From NCBI GenBank assembly GCA_023639215.1, contig CP097899.1, positions 3,468,001 to 3,532,000 on the forward strand: a stretch of 64,000 bases of DNA. Direction: 5' to 3'. Source of the stretch: Candidatus Pristimantibacillus lignocellulolyticus. Lineage in GTDB: Bacteria; Bacillota; Bacilli; Paenibacillales; Paenibacillaceae. This document shows, one piece after another, positions 56,258 through 64,000 of this stretch; position 1 is the stretch's first letter, and every line of letters starts with the position of its first letter. The position numbers were made by a program, and so were the translations under genes. Below the pieces are notes generated by a model. That model was given only the letters and a program-made list of their open reading frames with translations, did not search any database and was not told where the DNA came from.

Positions 56258-57889
56258 ATGTATAGACTACTAATTGTAGATGATGAAGAAATTATTACAG
56301 AGGCTTTGTACGAAGTATTCAATCAATCCATGAGTGATGAATTAGATATCTGTAAAGCTTACTCAGCAACAGAAGCATTGAATTGGTTAGCACGAACAAG
56401 AGTTGATATTGTACTTACCGATATTCGTATGCCAGGTATGAGCGGGCTGGAGTTGATGGAAGAGATTCGGATGTTTTGGCCCAGATGTAGAGTAGTTTTT
56501 TTAACCGGTTATAGTGAATTTGAATATGCTTATCAAGCCATTCAAAAATTGAACGTTAGATATTTATTGAAAACAGAAGGCTACACCAAGGTGACTCAAA
56601 CTGTGCAAGAAGTTATTCAAGAGATTAATACTGAAAATCAAATGAATAATTTATTGCAACAATCACAAGAACATATGGATACGTTGAAATTTTTGGAACA
56701 AGGTGAATATTTCAGAAACTTTCTACATGATAGTTACACAACTGATGAGATCCAAAATTTGTTGGTGTTAGAGTTCGAAGGCTTAAATATCGATTTAGAT
56801 GCAAAAGTCCCTGTGGTGTTAGTTCTTGGTCATTTATCATATCCCTCTGAAGTTGCTTATGTTAAACGAAGTGAAATGATTACATTAACGAGAGCTATTT
56901 GGAATTCATTTATGGTAGATCAGATAAACTGTGTTACTCTCGTCGATAAACATGGAGATTTATTATGGTTACTCCAAACATCAGAGCAGGCAGATGAAAA
57001 ATTTAGCAATCACTTAATTAGATATTTAGAAGGGACTTTAGAATTGATTCAACAAGCATGCTTAGAATCATTAGGTGTCTCTATATCTTTTACAATAAGT
57101 GGAAGCGCATGTGAATGGAGCGAAGTAACGAAACAGTATGAACGGCTTAGACAGATGCAAAAGATGAAAATCGGTGATGGCATCTCGTTAATCCAAATTG
57201 ATCGTAATGAGCAGACCAACACATCAAATTTGAATGAAGGTTTTCGGCTCGCACCTAAGATTGAGGTATTGAGTGCGCACCTAGATGCAGGAAGGTCTGA
57301 GGAATTTATCTTATGTTTTAATGAAGTTACGCAACAAACTTTACGAAATAGCGATTTAGTTCAACGTACTATTGAAACCTACTATTCTATTGCATTAATG
57401 TTACTAACTCATATTAATCGGTATAATTTACGACATAGTATTGGTGATTATAGTAAATTAATGCGTTTTGATGAACATATGTCAATACAGGAAGCCTCAC
57501 AGTATCTACAATTATTAGCTGAACGTATATTTAAACATCAAAGCTTAGATGAAAGAGATAGATCAACTATGATTATTCAGAAAATATGTAGATTTATTCA
57601 AGAGCATTTAAGTGAGGATTTATCACTCGTACGTTTGGCGGAACTTTATTATTTTAATCCATCTTATTTGTCACGTTTTTTTAAGCAGGAATATGGTATT
57701 AAGTTGTCTGAGTATATTGATGAATGTCGGACGAGAAAGGCGAAAGAGTTATTATGTAATGGAGATCTTAAAGTCCGTGATGTAGCTTTATTAGTTGGAT
57801 ATGATGCAGCACATTCATTTACACGTTTTTTCAAAAAAACTACAGGAATGACTCCACAGGAGTACCGAGATTCTATTATAGTGGAATGA
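56258..57889 (+). CDS. YesN-type AraC response regulator 2
   Basis: A 543-residue paralogue of yesN1 with the same plan: Asp55 in DIVLTDIRMPG, Lys in YLLKTEGYTK, linker, and AraC helix-turn-helix units at about 430-540 (HSFTRFFKKTTGMTPQEYRD). It is followed by a terminator, so it is transcribed apart from the binding protein and kinase that follow. It is likely the partner of yesM2. Confidence 0.9.
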   Translation: MYRLLIVDDEEIITEALYEVFNQSMSDELDICKAYSATEALNWLARTRVDIVLTDIRMPGMSGLELMEEIRMFWPRCRVVFLTGYSEFEYAYQAIQKLNVRYLLKTEGYTKVTQTVQEVIQEINTENQMNNLLQQSQEHMDTLKFLEQGEYFRNFLHDSYTTDEIQNLLVLEFEGLNIDLDAKVPVVLVLGHLSYPSEVAYVKRSEMITLTRAIWNSFMVDQINCVTLVDKHGDLLWLLQTSEQADEKFSNHLIRYLEGTLELIQQACLESLGVSISFTISGSACEWSEVTKQYERLRQMQKMKIGDGISLIQIDRNEQTNTSNLNEGFRLAPKIEVLSAHLDAGRSEEFILCFNEVTQQTLRNSDLVQRTIETYYSIALMLLTHINRYNLRHSIGDYSKLMRFDEHMSIQEASQYLQLLAERIFKHQSLDERDRSTMIIQKICRFIQEHLSEDLSLVRLAELYYFNPSYLSRFFKQEYGIKLSEYIDECRTRKAKELLCNGDLKVRDVALLVGYDAAHSFTRFFKKTTGMTPQEYRDSIIVE

Positions 57890-57929
57890 TAGTGATAGTT
57901 TTAGTCGTTGTTTTAGATTTTGTTTGAAG

Positions 57930-57970
57930 AGTATAGTTGGCTCTTAAGTCGGGCTGATTATACTTTTTTT
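57930..57970 (+). terminator. Terminator of yesN2
   Basis: AGTATAGTTGGCTC (57930-57943) pairs with GGGCTGATTATACT (57951-57964) using Watson-Crick and G-U pairs, followed by TTTTTT. Confidence 0.75.
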
Positions 57971-58122
57971 ATGAAGAGTTGTCACTCTAGTATTGCCATA
58001 TATTAATAGTAGAAATCCTTTATAGATAATAATCGTTAACAAAGTAAAAATTTGCACGTTGATATTAAAATGAGTTACTAGAGATAATGAAATAATATCT
58101 TTATGAAAAGAGGGGGAGTCTT

Positions 58123-59808
58123 ATGCACATATTTTTGTTAAAATGGGTCAAGCTAATTGTTTTGACTCTATTGCTGATGCTATTAGTCATAGGTTGCAAG
58201 AATGAGAATAGCACGAACAGTATTAATGACGAGCCCTTTGAACAGACCGAATATAGTAATGTATATGATGAGATTGGACTTAGTAAATATGATCCACCCA
58301 TAGAAATATCTTTCGTCCGTGAAACGAGTGACTCTTTGGAAGATTTATTAAATTTATTACCTGGAGAAACATTAGAAGATAATAGATGGAGCCGAATCTA
58401 CGAGCAAGTATTAGGCATTACAATTAATTACGATTGGAAAGCGAAGGGGGATTTATATAAACAAAAGCTTAGTTTCTCCGTTTCCTCAGGTCAACTTCCA
58501 GATGTTATAAAAGTTAGTTCAGAGCAATTAAGAATATTAAGCAACGCAGGTTTAATACAAGATTTGACGGAAGCTTACAATAATTATGCGACACCATTAA
58601 CGAAAAATATATTAGAACAAGAAGGAAGCACAACTTTTGATGCTGCCAAAATAGATGGAAAATTAATGGCAATACCAGATACTAATTCCTCCATTGAAGG
58701 AGCGATGTATATTTGGCTAAGAACGGATTGGATGGAAGCGCTTAGATTACAGCCACCACAAACGATGAATGACATATTAGAAATTTCGAGAGCGTTTACA
58801 GAAATGGACCCAGATCAAAACGGTCAAGATGATACTTTTGGTTTGGCTATTACAAATTATTTATGGGACCCTATAATGAGCATTAAAGGTTTTATGGCGG
58901 GGTACGAAGCATTCCCTGAAATTTGGATTGTTGATGATTCAAATAATCTTGTATTTGGTGGAATCCAACCAGAAGTTAAAGCATCACTTTTAGCACTACA
59001 ACAGTTATATAAAAGTGGTCAACTCGATCCGGAGTTCTCATTTAAGAACGGTGAAAAAGTGAAGCAACAGATTGCTAATGGAACAGTTGGGATGATGTAC
59101 GGTGAGCAATGGGGCTCGTTTGTTGCGCAATCCAGTCAAGTACTTGATAGTAATGCAGATTGGAAAGCATATCCTATCGTTTCTTTGACAGGTAATCCTG
59201 CCAAGATTCCATTAAGATTAAGAACATATCAGTATTTTGCTGTACGCAAAGACTTGGAGCATCCAGAAGCAATTGTCAAATTAATTAATTTGCATCTCGA
59301 GAAAAATTGGGGTGAGACTGCTGAATATACAAAGTTTTATAGCTCATCTTATCCAGTGTGGCAGTTATCACCAGTAACTCCATATCCAGCTCAAAAAAAC
59401 TTAGAAGCTTATCGCCAGATAGCTAAAGCTCGTCAATCAGGGGATTGGACGGGTTTAAATGATGAGGCTCAGTCTATTCAGAAGTTAATTGAGCAGTATT
59501 ATGCGGGGGGAACAGATAAATATCATGGTTGGGGTTGGGATAAGACGTATGGCGTAGATGGTGCGTTTTCTATCTTGGATGAATATGAAGTTAATGGTCA
59601 ATTATTATATGAAGCATTTACAGGTGCTCCTACAGAAACGATGATTGAGCGAAAAACATTACTGAACGATTTGCAGCATGAGACATATATTAATATCATT
59701 CTAGGTAATTCTATTGAGGAATTTGATCAATTTGTAGAAACATGGCATGAGCTAGGAGGAGCGGAAATAACAAAAGAAGTCAATGAATGGTATCAACATA
59801 ACAAATGA
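58123..59808 (+). CDS. Second LplA-type binding lipoprotein, without permeases
   Basis: A 561-residue paralogue of the binding protein at 46612. The signal ends in LLVIGC with the lipidated Cys near residue 25. It shares long blocks with the first, including DPDQNGQDDT, LHLEKNWGE and VWQLSPVTPYPA. No permease genes follow; yesM2 starts 36 bases downstream. It either shares the first importer's permeases or serves as a sensor that presents sugar to YesM2. Confidence 0.88.
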   Translation: MHIFLLKWVKLIVLTLLLMLLVIGCKNENSTNSINDEPFEQTEYSNVYDEIGLSKYDPPIEISFVRETSDSLEDLLNLLPGETLEDNRWSRIYEQVLGITINYDWKAKGDLYKQKLSFSVSSGQLPDVIKVSSEQLRILSNAGLIQDLTEAYNNYATPLTKNILEQEGSTTFDAAKIDGKLMAIPDTNSSIEGAMYIWLRTDWMEALRLQPPQTMNDILEISRAFTEMDPDQNGQDDTFGLAITNYLWDPIMSIKGFMAGYEAFPEIWIVDDSNNLVFGGIQPEVKASLLALQQLYKSGQLDPEFSFKNGEKVKQQIANGTVGMMYGEQWGSFVAQSSQVLDSNADWKAYPIVSLTGNPAKIPLRLRTYQYFAVRKDLEHPEAIVKLINLHLEKNWGETAEYTKFYSSSYPVWQLSPVTPYPAQKNLEAYRQIAKARQSGDWTGLNDEAQSIQKLIEQYYAGGTDKYHGWGWDKTYGVDGAFSILDEYEVNGQLLYEAFTGAPTETMIERKTLLNDLQHETYINIILGNSIEEFDQFVETWHELGGAEITKEVNEWYQHNK

Positions 59809-59843
59809 TTCAAGTGGTAATCTAAAGGCTCGGGGGTATTCCG

Positions 59844-61592
59844 TTGTTTAACTTTCCTGTAACATCACTACGCAGAACGATATTTTTTCGTTCAGTATTC
59901 ACGTATCTGCTAGTTATTATCCCAATAATTATATTAGGCCTTTACTTATACAACTGGAGCTATAATAATGCTAGTAAAGATATTTCAAGAGCTACCGTGA
60001 CACAATTAAACTATTATTTAGAGGATTTAGAACGAGAAATAGAGTGGATGGAACTACAACAATTTGATTTAGTCGAGGACGGTGAATTAAGTAAGTTAGC
60101 TGTCACATGGGGTAAGTTGAGTAACGTGGAAAGAAGAGCAAGTATGAACTACTTATTACATCGCCTTACATCATTCAAAAATAGCAGTGCCTTTATTAAA
60201 GATATTAACGTACACATTTATAGTATTTCCAAAACTATTTCTGCAATGAATTCTGTTATTGAACTTGATGAGCAAGCATATACGCAATTAATTGCTAATG
60301 TTTCAAAAAATCGAGATCGATTATATTATTCAGATGATGCTGTTTATCTTATTGCTTCTAAATATGGGGGCGGTAAAGGAGATTTGCCAAGCTATGTCGT
60401 TCAGATTGAATTAGATTCAGAGAAGCTGAAAGAGTCGTTGCAGTTACTTAGTATCTATGAAGACAGCGGCTCATTTCTTACTTCCAGTTATTCGGGATAT
60501 ACAGTGATGAGTAATGATGAATCTAAAGATGTAGTTGAGAATTATTTGGAGAAGGTAAAAGAAACTAGAAATTTCTTGACACAGTTAACTGTTAATCAAG
60601 AAAAGTATCATATTGACAATGCATATTCAAATAAATTAAAGCTAATGTTAGTCACGTATTTACCTGAGGAGACGGTGAAAAGACCTCTAAGCTTTTTTTA
60701 TAATTGGGCATGGTTATTTGCAATGTCTTCGGTAATAGCGATTGTCGTTTTTTCATATTCTACATATCGATTTATTCATAAACCATTATTAATGTTAGTC
60801 CAAAGTTTTAGAATAATGGAGGCTGGAGAATTAGATCGACCAATCGTTCATGATAAGAAGGACGAATTTGGTTATTTATATACTCGCTTTAATCATATGC
60901 TTATCAAATTAAAAAACCTTATAGATCAAGATTATAAACAAAAAATGATGATGCAAAAATCTGAATTAAAGCAGTTACAATCTCAAATTAATCCCCATTT
61001 CCTATACAATAGCTTCTTTATATTAAATTCTCTAGCAAAAGTGGGAGATACTGAACGGATTGAACAATTCACAATAATGTTAGGCGAATATTTTAGATTT
61101 ATTACACGTAATGGCGAGGATCTAGTGTTGTTGTCGGAAGAGATAAAACATTCTCGAATGTATACGGATATTCAAGAACTACGTTTTTCGAGAAGAATTC
61201 GTGTGCAGTTTAATGAGTTACCTATGGAGATGGAAACCGTTAAGGTACCTAGATTAATCGTTCAACCTATTATAGAAAATGCTTATGAACATAGTCTTGA
61301 GAAGATGAGCGAACAGGGATTACTTAGCATTACATTTGAAAATGTTAATGATACCATCCATATAATTGTAGAGGATAATGGTACCCTCCTATCTGATGAG
61401 CAACTATACAAGCTACAACATCGAATCCAGAATAATTCAGAAGAAAATGAAGTGACAGGTATTATTAACATCCATAGAAGACTTAGTTTAACGTATGGTG
61501 AGGGCAGTGGACTTGTAGTAGAACGAAGTGAGCTTAATGGGTTAAAAGTTATGATATGCATTCGAATTAATGATGATACACAGTTAAAGTGA
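59844..61592 (+). CDS. YesM-type sensor histidine kinase 2
   Basis: A 582-residue paralogue of yesM1 starting at a TTG six bases after CGGGGGT. It has two membrane helices (about 14-36 and 285-305), a HAMP domain and the phospho-acceptor motif LKQLQSQINPHFLYNSFFIL. The HATPase domain contains IVEDNG. Its stop codon lies inside the terminator that follows. Confidence 0.9.
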   Translation: MFNFPVTSLRRTIFFRSVFTYLLVIIPIIILGLYLYNWSYNNASKDISRATVTQLNYYLEDLEREIEWMELQQFDLVEDGELSKLAVTWGKLSNVERRASMNYLLHRLTSFKNSSAFIKDINVHIYSISKTISAMNSVIELDEQAYTQLIANVSKNRDRLYYSDDAVYLIASKYGGGKGDLPSYVVQIELDSEKLKESLQLLSIYEDSGSFLTSSYSGYTVMSNDESKDVVENYLEKVKETRNFLTQLTVNQEKYHIDNAYSNKLKLMLVTYLPEETVKRPLSFFYNWAWLFAMSSVIAIVVFSYSTYRFIHKPLLMLVQSFRIMEAGELDRPIVHDKKDEFGYLYTRFNHMLIKLKNLIDQDYKQKMMMQKSELKQLQSQINPHFLYNSFFILNSLAKVGDTERIEQFTIMLGEYFRFITRNGEDLVLLSEEIKHSRMYTDIQELRFSRRIRVQFNELPMEMETVKVPRLIVQPIIENAYEHSLEKMSEQGLLSITFENVNDTIHIIVEDNGTLLSDEQLYKLQHRIQNNSEENEVTGIINIHRRLSLTYGEGSGLVVERSELNGLKVMICIRINDDTQLK

Positions 61593-61612
61593 CTCGAGAG
61601 AGTCACTTTTTT
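61586..61612 (+). terminator. Terminator overlapping the yesM2 stop codon
   Basis: AAAGTGACTC (61586-61595) pairs perfectly with GAGTCACTTT (61600-61609) over GAGA, followed by T residues. The stop codon lies within the left arm, so translation and termination may influence each other. Confidence 0.85.
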
Positions 61613-61746
61613 AATGGGATTTTGAGGATATGTGGAATTCTATAACTTGAGGGGTTAATCACCCTCAGTTTGACGGGTTGAAGCAAGTATAGTGAAACGT
61701 TACGATTTAAGAGGTAGTTCAAAAGCAAGCTTTGATCACAAAAAGT

Positions 61747-61762
61747 ATGTTAACGCTACCTA
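61747..61762 (+). promoter_or_regulatory. Weak cre-like site before the GH43 gene
   Basis: ATGTTAACGCTACCTA matches the relaxed CcpA cre pattern at most but not all positions. Its distance from the start codon (about 40 bases) is suitable for repression. Confidence 0.3.
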
Positions 61763-61803
61763 TTCAGCATTGAATACTAATTATACTAGGGAAGGGGCTA
61801 TTA

Positions 61804-64000
61804 ATGAGGGTTAAATCCAAAAAAACATATATCATATTAGCAATTGTGTTAGTCTGCATTGCAATGCTATTTGTAGAATCTATTCGATTATTTGATAAGA
61901 GAGCAGAAATGATGACCGAAGAGGGTAGGATAACTACTAATAACCCTATAATGTGGGCAGATGTACCTGATCCAGACGTTATTCGTGTTGGTAATGACTA
62001 TTATATGGTAAGTACCAGTATGCATATGATGCCTGGTTCGCCTATTATGCAATCTACTGATTTAGTAAACTGGGAAATTATTGGATATCCGTATGAACGC
62101 TTGGAGGACAACGTCGAGCATAATCTTCGAAATGGAATGAACATCTATGGAGAGGGCTCATGGGCTAATAGCTTTAAGTACCACAACGGTAAGTTTTATG
62201 TACTTACGGCATCATTGGATTCTGGTAAAACCTATCTATTTAGTACCGAGAATCCAAGTGGAGATTGGGAACGTACTGAATTTAACGAATACTTACATGA
62301 TCCTGCATTACTTTTTGACGATAATGATAAAGCATATATTATTTATGGGATTGAGAATTTCAATATTAAAGAATTAACTTCTGATTATAAAGCAATTAAC
62401 CAATCTGGTCTAAATAAACAAATTGTCACATCAGGTCAAGAGGGAATGGAAGGGGCACATGCTTATAAAATTGATGGAAAATACTATATTACTGCCATAT
62501 GGTGGGAAAAAGGAGGTATTAGACAGCAGTACGTATATCGTTCTGACAACATAAATGGTCCTTACGAAGGAAAACTCGTACTAAGTGATACGACGGGCTA
62601 CAAAAATAACGGCGTTGCACAAGGAGGATTAGTAGATACACCTGATGGTAGCTGGTATGCTATGCTATTTCAAGATCATGATGCAGTAGGGAGAGTTCCA
62701 GTATTAGTACCTGTTCGTTGGAAAGATGATTGGCCAGTTTACGGTAATGAGGAAGGAAAAGTTCCGCTATCATTAAATACAACAGCTAGTAGTAACTTTG
62801 TTACGGAATTAACGAAAAGCGATGAATTTAATCAAATTAATCAAGATTTTGATTTAACTGATTTACTAGCGTCTGAGGTGCCTTCAAGTACACAGTCAAT
62901 GGGCGTAGAGCTGGTAGCCAATGGTCAATTTAATAGCAATATTGCTGACTGGATCGGGAAAGATCAGGCTAAGATAGAGGTTATTATTGATCCTTCGTCT
63001 AGTGACAATAACATTGCATATGTTTCAAATCGTACAGCGACGTATGCCGGTATTGAACAGAATTTTACAGGTAAACTTAATAAAGGGCAGCGCTATAAAG
63101 CAAGCTTTAGAATAAAGTTTACCGAAGGTCCTGAATCTAAGGAGTTTTTATTAACTGCCAAAAAAGTTAATTCCGGCGAAACGTCTTATGAGAAATTAAT
63201 AAGTGGTACTGTGAAAAAGAATGAATGGACAGAAATATCTGGAACATTTTCTGTTAGTGATGACCCTGAATTTATCTATTTATTTGTTGAAACACCATGG
63301 GTAGCAAAACCTGAAGTTGAGCGGGATATGATAGATTTCTACGTTGACGATATATCAATTAAGAGGGGTCCAGTAACTGCTTTCGAAGCTGCAGAAAGTA
63401 TGCCTAACGGCTCAAAACTTGGTCTACAGTGGCAATGGAATCATAATCCGAACAATATGAAATGGTCACTAACTGAGCGACAAGGTTTCTTGAGATTAAC
63501 GACTGATAATGTTGTGAGTAATATACTGGAGGCACGCAATACATTGACCCAAAGAGGCCAAGGTCCTCATAGCTCTGGTTGGACATCAATAGACGCTAGC
63601 CATATGAAGGATGGAGATTTTGCGGGGTTAGCCGCCTTCCAGCAAGAGTATGGATTTGTTGGTGTAACTCAGGAAGCGGGAGTTCAGTATATCGTTATGG
63701 TCGATAAAGGTATTGAAATTGATCGAACACCTTTAATACAGAAGCAAGTCTATTTCAAAATTGACTTTGACTTTACAACGGATAAGGCTCAATTCTTCTA
63801 TAGTCTCAACGGTTCGCAATGGACAATTTTTGGGCAAGAGCTACAGATGCGCTACACATTACCTCACTTTATGGGATATCGTTTTGCATTATTTAATTTT
63901 GCTACTGAGAACGTAGGGGGTTATGTAGATTTTGACTATTTCAGATTCAGTCCAATAGCAACTGCTCTTAAAACAACTACGGTTCTGAGTGCTTATTTGA
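61804..64000 (+). CDS. Membrane-anchored GH43 enzyme with carbohydrate-binding module (3' end outside window)
   Basis: The frame from ATG 61804 (GGAAGGGG site) is open to the window edge, 732 codons so far. A membrane helix (about residues 9-28) anchors it outside the cell. The five-bladed GH43 domain follows: catalytic base Asp56 in PDPDVIRVGNDYYMVST, a pKa-tuning Asp in HDPALLFDD, and the general acid Glu in MEGAHAYK. After about residue 370 comes a CBM4/9-like beta-sandwich (ELVANGQFNSNIADW). A GH43 C-terminal concanavalin-like domain (LGLQWQWNHNPNN) follows it. It likely acts as a beta-xylosidase or arabinofuranosidase. Confidence 0.87.
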   Translation, partial: MRVKSKKTYIILAIVLVCIAMLFVESIRLFDKRAEMMTEEGRITTNNPIMWADVPDPDVIRVGNDYYMVSTSMHMMPGSPIMQSTDLVNWEIIGYPYERLEDNVEHNLRNGMNIYGEGSWANSFKYHNGKFYVLTASLDSGKTYLFSTENPSGDWERTEFNEYLHDPALLFDDNDKAYIIYGIENFNIKELTSDYKAINQSGLNKQIVTSGQEGMEGAHAYKIDGKYYITAIWWEKGGIRQQYVYRSDNINGPYEGKLVLSDTTGYKNNGVAQGGLVDTPDGSWYAMLFQDHDAVGRVPVLVPVRWKDDWPVYGNEEGKVPLSLNTTASSNFVTELTKSDEFNQINQDFDLTDLLASEVPSSTQSMGVELVANGQFNSNIADWIGKDQAKIEVIIDPSSSDNNIAYVSNRTATYAGIEQNFTGKLNKGQRYKASFRIKFTEGPESKEFLLTAKKVNSGETSYEKLISGTVKKNEWTEISGTFSVSDDPEFIYLFVETPWVAKPEVERDMIDFYVDDISIKRGPVTAFEAAESMPNGSKLGLQWQWNHNPNNMKWSLTERQGFLRLTTDNVVSNILEARNTLTQRGQGPHSSGWTSIDASHMKDGDFAGLAAFQQEYGFVGVTQEAGVQYIVMVDKGIEIDRTPLIQKQVYFKIDFDFTTDKAQFFYSLNGSQWTIFGQELQMRYTLPHFMGYRFALFNFATENVGGYVDFDYFRFSPIATALKTTTVLSAYL

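Noticed and set aside
62147..62377. Separate small gene within the GH43 region
   Set aside because: The main frame is open and has GH43 motifs on both sides of it; this is an out-of-frame shadow.

Overview
The window looks like a low-GC Firmicute chromosome of the Paenibacillaceae type. The signs are strong Shine-Dalgarno sites, several TTG/GTG starts, a YhaM-type exonuclease, a class A penicillin-binding protein, and LplABC/YesMN-style sugar uptake and sensing genes. This placement is an inference from gene content. No rRNA, tRNA or CRISPR array was seen.

Region 1 (1-5370) holds the 3' end of yhaM with its terminator, an unrecognised overlapping gene pair (1142-3218), a decayed-looking stretch, a 67-residue orphan and a lipoprotein gene.

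Region 2 (5375-34485) is an accessory island built on a Tn7-like transposon. A divergent XRE repressor faces a promoter and palindromic operator. These precede tniQ1, tnsA, tnsB, tnsC and a second tniQ. Behind them, all on the plus strand, stand three stacked anti-phage/anti-plasmid systems: Wadjet (jetABCD), Hachiman (hamAB) and Gabija (gajAB). After Gabija come a 166-bp repeat, a wrecked third tniQ and a DsbA-like plus cystine-type ABC transporter operon, closed by a second copy of the repeat. The last 96 bp of the two repeat copies are identical. The exact transposon ends could not be fixed by eye.

Region 3 (34608-39068) holds a PBP1A-type enzyme whose C-terminal Lys/Glu tail is encoded by an almost pure purine tract, and a small PD-(D/E)XK-like protein. 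It also holds an APH-type phosphotransferase behind a leader peptide and two tandem terminator hairpins, which looks like an attenuated resistance gene.

Region 4 (39238-64000) is a plant-polysaccharide utilisation locus. It has an AraC regulator, GH27 alpha-galactosidase, GH95 alpha-L-fucosidase, CE1-like esterase, XRE regulator, an LplABC-type oligosaccharide importer and a YesM/YesN two-component system. An SGNH esterase and a DUF3237-like protein follow. A second YesN, binding protein and YesM come next, without permeases, and then the start of a large membrane-anchored GH43 enzyme that runs off the window. The enzyme set would suit a fucosylated, galactosylated, acetylated hemicellulose or pectin. 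Candidate cre and AraC-type direct-repeat operators are visible.
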